Shown: piece after piece, positions 11,721-21,147 of the stretch
Position numbering within the stretch: position 1 is the first letter of the stretch
Layout: every line of letters starts with the position of its first letter
Translations under genes and position numbers: made by a program
NCBI RefSeq assembly: GCF_900249755.1
Contig: NZ_LT976853.1
Span: 284,011 to 348,010 of the forward strand
Length of the DNA: 64,000 bases
Source: Cupriavidus taiwanensis
GTDB lineage: Bacteria; Pseudomonadota; Gammaproteobacteria; Burkholderiales; Burkholderiaceae
Reading direction: 5' to 3'
The notes under the pieces: model-generated
Database searches by the model: none
Told to the model about the DNA's origin: nothing
The model's input: the letters and a program-made list of their open reading frames with translations, nothing else

Positions 11721-12758
11721 ATGGCGATTTGGCTCACCCGTGCCGGTTCGCACGGCGAATACGAACAGAAGTTCATCCAGGAAAACAGGGTCTATGTGAC
11801 CTGGGCTGACCTCGATGTGAATCTATCCAAGCTGAAGCAACGAAGCGAGCTGTCAGCGGTCATGACGCAACTCTATCCGGACACCAAACCGAAGGCGATC
11901 CTGAACTGGGTTAGCCAGGTTTGGCCATTCGCCCACGATATGAAATTGGGCGATCTTGTCGTCTTGCCTCTTAAGAGCCAGCCGGTGATCTACATCGGCG
12001 AGATTACGGGCGACTATCAAGCCGCACCGGAAGGACCGAACCCGTTCTTTCACTGGCGGACCGTCAAGTGGATCGGTGAAGGGGTGCCACGCACGCACTT
12101 TGGCAAAGATTTGCTGTTTTCCTTTGGGGCGTTTCTGACGATCTGCCGTATTCAGCGTAATAACGCGGAGCAGCGCATTGCGGCGATGCGGGCCAACGGC
12201 TGGAAAGCGGAAACGCTGACAGCAACGACGAAGGTTGCTGCCCAAGCGGACGACCTGGCCGCTGCTGACGCGGATCTAGAAGAGTTGGCACGTGATCAGA
12301 TCGCCGCCTTAATTTCCGCTCGCTTCAAGGGACACGGACTGACGCGTCTTGTTGAAGGTATCTTGAAGGCGCAGGGCTATACAACCTACCGCAGCCCCGA
12401 GGGGGCAGACGGGGGCGCGGACATCCTTGCAGGGTCAGGACCGTTGGGTTTCGCAGCGCCGCGCCTATGTGTGGAAGTGAAGTCAGAAGACTCACTTATT
12501 GGCCGCGAACCTGTGGACAAGCTGCTCGGCGCGATGACCAAATTCAATGCCGACCAGGGCCTCTTTGTGGCCTGGGGTGGCTTCAAGGGCAATGTGCAGA
12601 AGGAACTAGCTACCCAGTTTTTTCGCTTGCGCCTCTGGACTCAGAAGGACTTGCTCGAACAGCTGTTTGAGTTTTACGAGCGACTGGAAGAAGACCTTAA
12701 GGCCGAATTGCCGTTCAAGCGGGTGTGGATGGTTGCTGCACAGGATGACGCGCTCTGA
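11721..12758 (+). CDS. Mrr-type restriction endonuclease with PUA/EVE-like N-terminal domain
   Basis: A 345-residue protein with a two-domain layout. Residues 1-150 (LGDLVVLPLKSQPVIYIGEI, later HWRTVKWIGEG) look like a PUA/EVE-type reader of the kind found in front of Mrr nucleases. Residues 190-330 form an Mrr_cat nuclease: GADGGADI (Asp234), then C-V-E-V-K (Glu252, Lys254), and a later FNADQGLFVAWGGF segment. Mrr enzymes usually cut DNA carrying modified bases (type IV restriction). GGGGAGAGG lies just before ATG 11721. The gene follows hsdR after 41 bases in the same direction and is probably co-transcribed. The modification it senses cannot be read from the sequence. Confidence 0.85.
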   Translation: MAIWLTRAGSHGEYEQKFIQENRVYVTWADLDVNLSKLKQRSELSAVMTQLYPDTKPKAILNWVSQVWPFAHDMKLGDLVVLPLKSQPVIYIGEITGDYQAAPEGPNPFFHWRTVKWIGEGVPRTHFGKDLLFSFGAFLTICRIQRNNAEQRIAAMRANGWKAETLTATTKVAAQADDLAAADADLEELARDQIAALISARFKGHGLTRLVEGILKAQGYTTYRSPEGADGGADILAGSGPLGFAAPRLCVEVKSEDSLIGREPVDKLLGAMTKFNADQGLFVAWGGFKGNVQKELATQFFRLRLWTQKDLLEQLFEFYERLEEDLKAELPFKRVWMVAAQDDAL

Positions 12759-13528
12759 TGCTCACCCTGCATGACAGGTGGCGAACAAGTGTGAACTTCA
12801 TCACTGAACGGCGTTTACTGGCTCGGTACGTGTGCGCATCGTAGCCGGAGCGGCTCACCAGCAATACCCGTCCGAGGAAATTAGACCACCACACTGCCGA
12901 ACGTAGGAAAGAACGAGCATTTTGACCGCAACCGTTGACGCCTCACCCACTGGACCAGAGGGCGGGCGTTGGCCATAGCCTGATGCTAATATTGCGGTGA
13001 ATCTACTAGTTGTCCAAAATGGCTCCCGCGCCTATTTGCTCTCGGGCGGCGGCCCTCTCGATAGATGGTGCATCCGATATGAGATTGTTCAGAGGCACCC
13101 GCCGTCCGCTCGGCACCTGATGTCGGTCCAACTGGCATATCAGGAGCAGAAAGTTCGTCAACAATGCGAGAGCCCGATATCGGCACGGCGTGCCTTTGGG
13201 CCGGACGTTGCACGAACTCTCCATACTCGCCTTGCTGACCTGCGCGCAGCCGATTCGGTGTCCGACGTTTTCAGCTTGCGGCTCGCCAAGCCGAGCGACG
13301 CTCTTACTTGTAGACTAATCCGTTGCAGCTCGCCAACGAGATATAGAGCCAGTACGCCGCGTTGCCTCATAGACGTGAGCGAAACGTCTGTTGTCGAATG
13401 ATCTTCGACAAAGCAAGGAAAGGCGGTTGAGGAAAAATGGCGATATCACTTATTGTCCCGGGCTTGCACGTCAAGGAAGGGGCAGGCAAGACAGCTCGAT
13501 GCAGAACTGCTGAAACCTGCGGGGGGAA
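12759..13528. other. 770-base gap between the restriction operon and the Wadjet operon
   Basis: I find no convincing gene. The short open frames here (for example 12997-13401 on + and 13006-13224 on -) have no recognisable domain, no good ribosome site and atypical codon use. The stretch probably holds the end of the upstream transcript, old remnant DNA, and the promoter of jetA. The one clear structure is the inverted repeat at 13391-13411. Confidence 0.5.
13391..13411. promoter_or_regulatory. Perfect inverted repeat upstream of jetA
   Basis: Arms TTGTCGAA and TTCGACAA (8 bases each, perfect) flank a 5-base spacer. The site ends 117 bases before the jetA start in an otherwise featureless gap, so it is a candidate operator for the Wadjet operon. 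There is no T-run after it, so it is not a standard terminator. No regulator is encoded next to it. Confidence 0.4.
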
Positions 13529-15010
13529 ATGAAGACAGCGCTGGCATTACATGAACTCAGGGTGATGCGAGAAGGGCCCATGTGGATGCTGCTGGCTTCC
13601 CAGCAAGCCCCCTTCACACTGTCGCTCCTGCAATCGATTTTTCCTGAGATCTCGACCCAATTGGGCTCGGCCAGTCTGATCGAGAAGCTCTCGGCTGAGT
13701 TGGAAGTGCTGCGCACACGCGGTGAGGACATCGATAAGACTCCTCAGATGCTTGTTGCAGAGTGGGTTCAGGCGAAATGGCTCGGACGTGGTTTTCCAGA
13801 AGGTGCCAGCGAAGAGGTGTACGAGCTTGCGGCCGATGTGGTCCCTGCATTGCGGTTGATGATGGGCCAACTTGAACCACGTCAGACGGCTACGGAAAGT
13901 GGTCTTGCGGTGGTCATCGATTCGGTCCTGCGGCTGGCTACGGAAACGGACCCCGATCCCGCTTCGCGGCTGAAGGCACTGCATGAGGAATCCCGGCGCA
14001 TCGTCGAGGAGATCAAGCACGTTATGGCGCATGGGGTGTCCCCCCTGGAACCAGCCCGCGCCAGCGAGCGGGGGCGCCATATTGTGGCAATGACGGAGAG
14101 CATTGCTGCGGACTTCCGCCGAGTACGGGAGGCGTTTGAGCGTCTCAATCGCGACCTGCGGCGGCAACTGGTGGAGCATGAAGGCCCGCGTGGTGAGGTC
14201 CTGGAAAAGGTCTTTCTCGGCAGCGATGCCATTGCGGAGAGCGATGAAGGCAAGTCGTTCTTGGCATTCTGGCGGTTGCTGACGGACCCATCACAGTTTG
14301 AGGGACTGAAGGGCGCACTGGAGGCATTGGAGACACGACCATTCATACGAATGCTAAGCCTCGAGGAACGTCGACGGCTATTCAGGGTGACTGAGACTCT
14401 GCTGGCGGAAGGCGGCATGGTGCAGGAAGTGATGACGACCCTCGGGCGGGGTCTGAGAACGTTTGTTCAGAGTCGCGAATTCCAGGAGCAGCGCCAAATC
14501 CAACGTTTGATCCGTGCCGCGATCACGGAGTCGCTGGCGTTGAAAGATCAGTTGGTCAACGGCAGGACGCTCGATTACACCTTGACGCTTTCGACAAGCA
14601 GCCTGCGCTCAGTGGCGCAGTTGGTGCTGGATGACCCGCAGGAGCGCCCCGGGGAAACTTCCGTGGACGATGCCGAGGCCCCCGAAATCGATCTGATGGC
14701 GATGCGCGAGATGATCGATAACGCGGACATCGACATGCCCTTGCTGAAAGCCAATATCCGCATCGCGCTCGGCCAACGAGCGCAAGTCAGTGTCGGCGAC
14801 CTGGCACGAATGTTCGAGGTCACGCAGGGTCTTGCCTCCATCGTTGGGTATATGTCGCTGGCACAACGATTCGGTGTCGTGCTGGAGAATCGGGAGCGGG
14901 ACTTCCACCCGCGCGAGTTTGTTTCATGGACCGGACAGGATGGTGTCGTGCGTCAGGCCCGGATCGCGCAACTCCTCTTTACAAGAGATTGCCTGAATGA
15001 CCTCAATTAG
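13529..15010 (+). CDS. jetA: Wadjet anti-plasmid system subunit JetA (DUF3375)
   Basis: JetA is the kleisin-like subunit (MukF counterpart) of Wadjet, an SMC complex that recognises small circular DNA by loop extrusion and cleaves it. The 493-residue protein has the DUF3375 layout: a winged-helix-rich N-terminus (APFTLSLLQSIFPEISTQLG), a long central helical region (about 120-330), and a C-terminal winged-helix segment after an acidic linker (about 375-400). DUF3375 is the JetA family of type I Wadjet. A GGGGGGAAATG context gives a good ribosome site at 13529. The 3' end overlaps jetB by 14 bases. Confidence 0.9.
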   Translation: MKTALALHELRVMREGPMWMLLASQQAPFTLSLLQSIFPEISTQLGSASLIEKLSAELEVLRTRGEDIDKTPQMLVAEWVQAKWLGRGFPEGASEEVYELAADVVPALRLMMGQLEPRQTATESGLAVVIDSVLRLATETDPDPASRLKALHEESRRIVEEIKHVMAHGVSPLEPARASERGRHIVAMTESIAADFRRVREAFERLNRDLRRQLVEHEGPRGEVLEKVFLGSDAIAESDEGKSFLAFWRLLTDPSQFEGLKGALEALETRPFIRMLSLEERRRLFRVTETLLAEGGMVQEVMTTLGRGLRTFVQSREFQEQRQIQRLIRAAITESLALKDQLVNGRTLDYTLTLSTSSLRSVAQLVLDDPQERPGETSVDDAEAPEIDLMAMREMIDNADIDMPLLKANIRIALGQRAQVSVGDLARMFEVTQGLASIVGYMSLAQRFGVVLENRERDFHPREFVSWTGQDGVVRQARIAQLLFTRDCLNDLN

Positions 15011-15860
15011 CCAACGGCGCACACGTCAAGCCGTGTTCAGGAAGGTGGGCGGCGGCACTCCAGCCGTGGACCGCGTAGCGGAGAGCCTTGATGAGGTTCC
15101 GCAGGACGAGGACCAAGATCTGTCCGGCAATGAGGGCCACGCGTTTCACCATCCCGAACACGGTGGCGAAGAGATGGCCCTTTTCGAGGGAGACACGTCC
15201 ACACTGCCCTATGACGCGCGACGCGCCTTCGCCTTGCTGTTGCGCGGGCCCTCGATCGACGACCGGCACAGCAAGCTCTGGCCGGTGCTGATCGACCACG
15301 AGTCGCGGCTGCGCCAGTTGTTGCATGCGGCCTTCCTGGAACTGGTTATCGATCGTGACCAGAAGGTGGCCTTCACGCGGCCAGTGCACGCGCCCGAGCT
15401 GGACGTGCCGCAGTTACTGCGCGAGGTGCGGCTCACTTTCCTGGATACAGCTCTCGTGCTGTTCCTGCGCATGCGCCTTACGCTGGCGGAGGCGGCAGGT
15501 GAACGGGCCACGCTTTCACGCTCGGAGATCACCGATCATCTCAAGGCCTATGAGGCGAGCGACAACGTAGACGCTTCACGCTTCGGCAGGCAGATCGAAG
15601 CGGCGATCGAAAAAGCGAAGAAGTACAACTTTCTTCGCCTCATACGCAACAGCGGTGACCGTTTTGAGGTTTCACCAGCGCTCAAGCTGGTGTTCTCGCA
15701 CGAGCAAGTCAGTGCGCTGTTGCAGACCTACCGACAGATTCAGTCGACGACGGACTCCCTGCCCGGCGGGAGGGCCCTGACAGGCGAGCTGGACGGCCAT
15801 GTCTCGGAGCGCAGCGAAGCGGACATTGACGATGAAGCGGACGGGGGTGAGCCGGTATGA
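14997..15860 (+). CDS. jetB: Wadjet anti-plasmid system subunit JetB (DUF4194)
   Basis: JetB is the MukE-like accessory (KITE) subunit that binds the kleisin JetA. The 287 residues start with a charged, probably disordered ~60-residue tail. A winged-helix core of the DUF4194 type follows (LPYDARRAFALLLRGPSID, then SRLRQLLHAAFLELVIDRD and KKYNFLRLI), and the protein ends in an acidic tail. It overlaps jetA at its start and jetC at its stop (ATGA), so the subunits are made in coupled amounts. Confidence 0.88.
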   Translation: MTSISQRRTRQAVFRKVGGGTPAVDRVAESLDEVPQDEDQDLSGNEGHAFHHPEHGGEEMALFEGDTSTLPYDARRAFALLLRGPSIDDRHSKLWPVLIDHESRLRQLLHAAFLELVIDRDQKVAFTRPVHAPELDVPQLLREVRLTFLDTALVLFLRMRLTLAEAAGERATLSRSEITDHLKAYEASDNVDASRFGRQIEAAIEKAKKYNFLRLIRNSGDRFEVSPALKLVFSHEQVSALLQTYRQIQSTTDSLPGGRALTGELDGHVSERSEADIDDEADGGEPV

Positions 15861-18800
15861 GCAGTGAGCAGAGACAGCTCTTTGACGCACAAGGGACATT
15901 GTCGAGGACCCCAAATGATGCGCAAGCGGCAGTGGGCGGCGACGGTCGCCAACAATGGACCGAGCGCGACCTGGAGGAGGCGCAGCAACAGCAGTTTCGC
16001 CTTCAGCAGATGCAGGTCATGAATTGGGGTACCTTCAACAAGCTGCACGTATTCGATATCTCGGGACGTGGGCACCTGCTCGTAGGGCCGTCGGGATCGG
16101 GAAAATCCACCGTTCTCGACGCGCACTCGGCGCTTATGGCGCCGCCCAACTCGGAGTTCAATGCCGCGGCCCGCGGCAACGACAAGGTGTCCCGAGATCG
16201 CACCTTGGTGACCTATATTCGCGGTGCCTGGGCTACCAACGAATCCGAGGAGGGGCTCATTGCGGCGCAGTACCTGCGTCCAGACACGACGTTAAGCGCC
16301 GTTGCCGAGGTCTACGCCAACATGCTCGGGCAGACGCTGACGTTGGTCGGCATGTGGTGGATCAAGGGAAAGTCCACGCTGGCAAAGGACGTCCGGCATT
16401 GTTTCTTTGTGATTGAGCGCAGGTTCAGCTTGAAGGAGCTCTCCTTCTTCATGCAGGCCGATTACAACGTTCGATCGTTTGTTCAGCACCTGCCTGAGGT
16501 ACCGAAGCTTTTCGATACACATGCCGGCTTCAGAGAGCGTTTCAAGGCCAGGCTAGGCGTCGACCATGACTTGGCGCTGCGGCTGCTTCACCGTACGCAG
16601 TCATCCAAGAACCTGGGAGATATCAACGTCTTCATGCGTGAGAACATGCTGGACGAACCACAGACGTTCAGTATCGCCAAGGAATTGTGTGCCGACTTCA
16701 ATACGTTGGCTGAGGCGCACGGGGACGTGGTCGAAGCTCGTGAGCAGCAGGAGCTGCTGAAAAAGGGGCGCACACAACATGATCAATACCTGCAGTATCA
16801 CGCGCAGGTGAACAAGATCGACCATCTCCTTGGGCAACTGGAGCATCACCGCGACTACCTGCAGTACACCCTGCGTGGGAAGCAGGCAGAACGGCTCAGG
16901 GTCACGCTCGAAGGCTCGCGTCAGCGTGCCGAGAGCCTGGCACGCAAGGCGGACGACGAAGACGCGGAGCTTCAGCGCCTCAGAAAGCGTCGGCATGGCA
17001 TGGATGACGGCAACGTCGCCGCCTTGCAGGAACAGTTGAGGAGCAAGGCGAAACTCCTCGAACAGGTGCAGCGAACGCGTACGCGGGTCGCGGGGTGGTT
17101 GAAGGTTCTTGGCTGGACGCAACCACAGGATGCCCAAACCTTTGGGGAACGGGTGGGCGAGGCCATCAGAATGCGTGAGCGAGGTCTGGCGGCGAGCGAT
17201 GACACCAGGGAAACCGAACTGCTCAGAACGGTGTTTGAAGCCGATACCCGGCTGGGCGACCTCCTGGCCGACGTGAGATCGCTTGAGCTGCGGTCCTCGA
17301 ATCTGCCCCGTGAACTCGTGCAGGTACGTGATCGGATTGCGGAGGCTTTAGATTTGGCACCCGCGCTCTTGCCATTCGGGGGTGAATTGCTCGACGTGCC
17401 GGAAGACCACCGGCAGTGGCAAGGCGCGCTGGAGCGTCTGCTGGCGCCGCTGACGCGCTCGTTCTTGGTGCCGGAGCCGCACTACCGTGGCGTGGTCGAT
17501 TGGCTGGAGGACAATCATACGGGACAGCACGTCCTCTACCTGCGCATGCGAGAGCACCATCGTCGCAGCGAGGAGCATGCCCAAGCGCCCGGCAGAATGC
17601 TTGACACGGCGCCAGGCGACTACGGTGAATGGCTTCGCAAGGAACTGGCGCAGCAGTATGGGAACTACGTCTGCGCGGAGACGACTGAAGCGTTCCGCGC
17701 GGCGGATCGGGCTCTGAGCTTGCGCGGGCAGATTAAGCGCGGTGGCGCCCGACATGAAAAGAACGATCGCGCCAACTTGAACAACCGGCGCGAATGGGTG
17801 ATTGGCTTCTCGAATGAGCAGAAGAAATTCGAGTTGCTTGAGGATATCCAAAGCCTGCAGAACGAGAAGGAAAAGGCCGAATTGGCGCTGCAGACGCTCC
17901 AGGAAAAGAAAGCCAGAGAACTGGAGAAGCTGAATGCAGCCAGCGAGCTGTCGCAGGTCGTCTGGGACGAGATCGACGAGGTTTCGGGCGCCTCCGAGAT
18001 GCGACGGTTGGAGCAGGCCATTTCGGATGCGGAGCAGCTACATCCGGAAGTACACACACTGGACGCACAGATCAAGGAGCAGGAGAAGCAGGTCAAGAGT
18101 GCGAATGCCGCTCATACCGCCGAGACGCTGAAGCAAGAGGAGTTTGCTAAGCAAATCGCGCAGCTGGAGGAGCAGCGCACGGGGACGAGCGAGGCGGTGC
18201 GCGCACCTCCAGCCGATGGGGGTACGCTTCAGTCTCTGTTTGAAGAGGAGGGCGAAACCTCGCTGACAAACCTGCAGGTTCGATATCTGGGCGTTCGGGG
18301 CAAGCTCAAGGACGATAGGAACGAAGCTGACATGGGGCGGGAGCAAGCCAGGAATGCGCTGGAGGACGTGTTACGCACCTTCAGGCGCGAGCACGAGGCC
18401 GCGGCAGCCGACATGGGCGTGACGCTGGTGGACTGGCCAGACTACGCACGCCTGCTGTCCAAGATTGAAGAGGATGACCTGCCTCGTTTTGAGGAGCGGT
18501 TCTTCCGCTTGCTGAATGAGCAGAGCGATCGCCATCTGGCCAGGCTGCGTCAGCGGATTATCACGGAAAAGGACGAAATCCGTGGTCGGATGAATATCGT
18601 CAACGATGCCCTCTCGCAATCCGAATTCAATGAAAAGACGTATCTTCGGCTAGAGAACCGGCCCCGGTCGTTGCCCGATGTGACTGCATTCTTGAACGAA
18701 CTCAGGTCTTGTCTGGAGCGCAACATCAAGCCTGACGCGACGCGCGAAGAGCGCGAGAAGCAGTTTGACGCGCTTAATGCCATCGTGCGACGCCTGCACA

Positions 18801-19333
18801 GCGACAAAGCGGAGGACGAACGCTGGAAGGCGCAAGTGCTGGATGTGCGTCAACACGTCGACTTTGTAGCCAAGGAATACGACGAGAGCGGTCGGGTCTG
18901 CGACATTTACCAGTCCGGGGCGGGGAAATCCGGAGGTCAGCGACAGAAGCTCGCCGCAACGTGCCTGGCTGCGGCGTTGCGCTATCAGTTGGCCGGCACC
19001 GGGCGGGCGCTACCACAGTTCTGTACGGTCCTGATGGACGAGGCGTTTGACAAGGCCGACAGCGAGTTCACGGCGATGACCCTGAACATCTTCAATCGCT
19101 TCGGATTCCAAATGCTGATGGCAACCCCCATGAAGGCCGTCCGGACGCTGGAACCGTTTATCGGCGGCGCTCACGTGTTCAGCAACAAAGATCGCAATAA
19201 TTCCGGTGCGGTTCCAATTGAATACGATATGGCACATCGGCGATTGGTCGGTCTCGGCGCGCGCCCGACGGAGGGCGGCGACGGCATAAACGAAGGCGAC
19301 TCTACCGGGAAACGCTTCCATGCCGGTGAGTGA
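15857..19333 (+). CDS. jetC: Wadjet anti-plasmid system SMC-like ATPase JetC
   Basis: JetC is the MukB/SbcC-like SMC motor of Wadjet. The 1158-residue protein starts with a ~45-residue extension and then the head: LLVGPSGSGKST (Walker A, near residue 77). Two long coiled-coil stretches follow (about 290-400 and 620-900, rich in E/K/Q/A), separated by a hinge region near 470-590. The C-terminal head half has the ABC signature KSGGQRQ (near 1025) and Walker B TVLMDEAFDKAD (Asp near 1061). All ATPase motifs are intact, so the motor should work. It overlaps jetB by 4 bases and jetD by 14 bases. Confidence 0.93.
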   Translation: MSSEQRQLFDAQGTLSRTPNDAQAAVGGDGRQQWTERDLEEAQQQQFRLQQMQVMNWGTFNKLHVFDISGRGHLLVGPSGSGKSTVLDAHSALMAPPNSEFNAAARGNDKVSRDRTLVTYIRGAWATNESEEGLIAAQYLRPDTTLSAVAEVYANMLGQTLTLVGMWWIKGKSTLAKDVRHCFFVIERRFSLKELSFFMQADYNVRSFVQHLPEVPKLFDTHAGFRERFKARLGVDHDLALRLLHRTQSSKNLGDINVFMRENMLDEPQTFSIAKELCADFNTLAEAHGDVVEAREQQELLKKGRTQHDQYLQYHAQVNKIDHLLGQLEHHRDYLQYTLRGKQAERLRVTLEGSRQRAESLARKADDEDAELQRLRKRRHGMDDGNVAALQEQLRSKAKLLEQVQRTRTRVAGWLKVLGWTQPQDAQTFGERVGEAIRMRERGLAASDDTRETELLRTVFEADTRLGDLLADVRSLELRSSNLPRELVQVRDRIAEALDLAPALLPFGGELLDVPEDHRQWQGALERLLAPLTRSFLVPEPHYRGVVDWLEDNHTGQHVLYLRMREHHRRSEEHAQAPGRMLDTAPGDYGEWLRKELAQQYGNYVCAETTEAFRAADRALSLRGQIKRGGARHEKNDRANLNNRREWVIGFSNEQKKFELLEDIQSLQNEKEKAELALQTLQEKKARELEKLNAASELSQVVWDEIDEVSGASEMRRLEQAISDAEQLHPEVHTLDAQIKEQEKQVKSANAAHTAETLKQEEFAKQIAQLEEQRTGTSEAVRAPPADGGTLQSLFEEEGETSLTNLQVRYLGVRGKLKDDRNEADMGREQARNALEDVLRTFRREHEAAAADMGVTLVDWPDYARLLSKIEEDDLPRFEERFFRLLNEQSDRHLARLRQRIITEKDEIRGRMNIVNDALSQSEFNEKTYLRLENRPRSLPDVTAFLNELRSCLERNIKPDATREEREKQFDALNAIVRRLHSDKAEDERWKAQVLDVRQHVDFVAKEYDESGRVCDIYQSGAGKSGGQRQKLAATCLAAALRYQLAGTGRALPQFCTVLMDEAFDKADSEFTAMTLNIFNRFGFQMLMATPMKAVRTLEPFIGGAHVFSNKDRNNSGAVPIEYDMAHRRLVGLGARPTEGGDGINEGDSTGKRFHAGE

Positions 19334-20540
19334 GCTTGGTGGCGCGCTGATGCCGGCCGATCTGGCCGCAGCATGCAGAGGTCTTTTCGAGCGGCAACGA
19401 GGCGACTGGCTAATGGGCGCGGTCGAGGGGAGTTGGCCGAAGTCTGTGGCAGTGCGATCGCCATCGGATCGTGTGGCCGCCGCAGCGCCCGCAGCAATGC
19501 GAGCCTGGTTGTCGGCGTGGGCGGCCTTCGATAACGGTTACCAGTCGGCGGAGCGACGTATCCGCGTTGTTTGGAGATCGGTGAACTGGCGAGTGATGGG
19601 TAATGTATCGCTACCCGAGAAGATCCTGTTCGAGGACGCTGATGCAGTCGCTGCCTGCGCGGGTGTGAGTCGGTCCTGGGAGGTCTTGAGCAGGCGCTGG
19701 CGGTCACTTTGCGAAGTGTTCCCGAGCGTGGCGGGACGGCGAGATTGCGTGAAAGCGGCAATCATTGTGGGCGGGTGGGCCGAAGCCGATTTCGAGCGGC
19801 TGTTGTCGTTTCTCGCTTGGTGTGAGCGCAACCCGGCCAGCGGGGTCTACTTGCGCCAATTGCCTGTGAACGGAATACACACCAAATGGGTCGAGGCTCG
19901 GGGCGGGGTGATTGTGCCTCTGCTGCAAGCTGTGATGGGCGAGGGCGGCGATTTGTATCAATTGCTCGGAGTTAAGCGGCTGCCCGACACGGTACGAATG
20001 CGACTACTCGATCCAAGCCTGCGCGAACAGTTTGGTGGAGCAGAAGATCTTCAAATGCCAGTAGCCCAGTGGAGTGCGTCGTTCAAGCGACCACCAAAGC
20101 GCCTGCTCATCGTGGAAAATCTTGCTACAGGTCTGGCGATCCCAGACATGCAAGAAGCGGTTGTGGCAATGGGGCTCGGAAACAATGGGACCGTGCTGGA
20201 AGGGATTGCGTGGGCACATCAAGCGCGCATTCTCTATTGGGGCGACATCGATACCTGGGGCCTACATATACTGTCGAGAGTGCGCGGAGTTTTCCCCCGA
20301 TTGCAGTCAGTGCTAATGACAGAGTCTGTATTGGAATCACACAAGGACCTCTGGACGGAGGAGGTATCTCAGGAGACCAGAGCAGCTTCGCACCTCACTG
20401 ACGAAGAGTCTCGACTGCTCGCAGATCTCCAGAATGGGCGTTGGGGAGAGCGGATTCGTTTGGAACAGGAGCGAGTCAACTGGGCTAGCGCCGTTGAAGA
20501 GCTGGGTCGCCGTTGGGTCACTCCCGTAATTCCGTATTGA
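19320..20540 (+). CDS. jetD: Wadjet anti-plasmid system nuclease JetD (DUF3322/DUF2220, TOPRIM-like)
   Basis: JetD is the nuclease that cleaves circular DNA once the SMC motor has stalled on it; its fold resembles topoisomerase VI subunit A. The 406-residue protein has the N-terminal DUF3322 part and a C-terminal DUF2220 TOPRIM domain with the expected acidic residues: Glu266 in LLIVENLATG and Asp309/Asp311 in YWGDIDTWG. The protein is full length and, as all four Jet genes are intact, the system looks functional. It is the last gene of the operon; decayed toxin-antitoxin DNA follows directly, and its first open frame continues in the jetD frame after the stop. Confidence 0.9.
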   Translation: MPVSELGGALMPADLAAACRGLFERQRGDWLMGAVEGSWPKSVAVRSPSDRVAAAAPAAMRAWLSAWAAFDNGYQSAERRIRVVWRSVNWRVMGNVSLPEKILFEDADAVAACAGVSRSWEVLSRRWRSLCEVFPSVAGRRDCVKAAIIVGGWAEADFERLLSFLAWCERNPASGVYLRQLPVNGIHTKWVEARGGVIVPLLQAVMGEGGDLYQLLGVKRLPDTVRMRLLDPSLREQFGGAEDLQMPVAQWSASFKRPPKRLLIVENLATGLAIPDMQEAVVAMGLGNNGTVLEGIAWAHQARILYWGDIDTWGLHILSRVRGVFPRLQSVLMTESVLESHKDLWTEEVSQETRAASHLTDEESRLLADLQNGRWGERIRLEQERVNWASAVEELGRRWVTPVIPY

Positions 20541-20546
20541 ATCGCG

Positions 20547-20725
20547 CTTCACGAACTGCTGCTGGAAGCCGTCGAGCATGACCTGACGCTACGCGAGAAC
20601 GGGGCCGAGCATCGCTTGTATGAGGTCATCGTGGAAGGGCTTAGCAGCGGCGAAGGAACGGAGTACGAGCGTGTAGATGGTTCGCTGCCGAGTTCCGCGC
20701 CCGCGTGCAAAGCCGCAAGCGCTAA
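20547..20725 (+). pseudogene. ParD-like antitoxin remnant, frameshifted and lacking its N-terminus
   Basis: Just behind jetD the same frame continues as L-H-E-L-L-L-E-A-V-E-H-D and reaches LYEVIVEGLSSGEGTEYER, which resembles the dimerisation helix and toxin-binding tail of ParD-type antitoxins. Near base 20685 the frame must shift to read AEFRARVQSRKR and a TAA (20723-20725), the expected basic antitoxin end. There is no start codon or DNA-binding N-terminus. The family call rests on the tail pattern and on the ParE-like reading frame directly downstream. Confidence 0.5.
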
Positions 20726-21147
20726 GTTGTCGCACTGCGCCTGAAGCTACGTCCCGCCGCGCGCGGTGATGCCCATGCGGCCCAGGATTGTATGATGGTG
20801 CCGCCCCGGGCCTTGGCAATGCCTTTACCGACGAGTTTTTGAGTGTGCTGGCCTACCTGGTTGAGCATCCGAGTGTCGGTTCCCGCCGTTACGCCCACCT
20901 CTTGCCAGACGAATCGCTGCGCGTCTGGTCATTCGACCGCTTCCCCTTCCTGGTGTTCTACCGTGTGAGCGGCGACGTGCTGGACGTCGTGCGCGTTCTG
21001 CACGAGCGTCGGGACATCGTTGCGAGCCTGATTCGCATTGAGCCGGGTTGGCTGTCCGCAGACGGCGCTCGGGCTCAATACTCCCTCAACACCCATCCGC
21101 TGATCGCGGCAAAGTACTCGCGGAGCCAGGCGTTATATCGAAGGTAG
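20726..21147 (+). pseudogene. ParE/RelE-family toxin, frameshifted
   Basis: Reading from 20735 gives LRLKLRPAARGDAHAAQD, the usual first helix of a ParE toxin. A single missing base near 20789-20790 (GATTG where GATTGG would give D-W-Y-D) throws it out of frame. From 20791 the new frame runs on as YDGAAPGLGNAFTDEF, then SLRVWSFDRFPFLVFYRV and VVRVLHERRD, the conserved ParE core. No start codon is in frame at the front, and the tail runs ~35 residues beyond the usual end into the antisense of the ydcF-like gene. The toxin is therefore almost certainly dead. The stop is TAG at 21147. Confidence 0.7.

Noticed and set aside
12997..13401. Short open frames in the gap between hsd/mrr and jet genes
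   Set aside because: No domain, no ribosome site, atypical codons; not supported as genes.
13529..20540. The jet genes as a MukBEF-type chromosome-segregation operon
   Set aside because: The order DUF3375, DUF4194, SMC, DUF3322/DUF2220 with a TOPRIM nuclease is that of Wadjet; MukBEF has no JetD nuclease.
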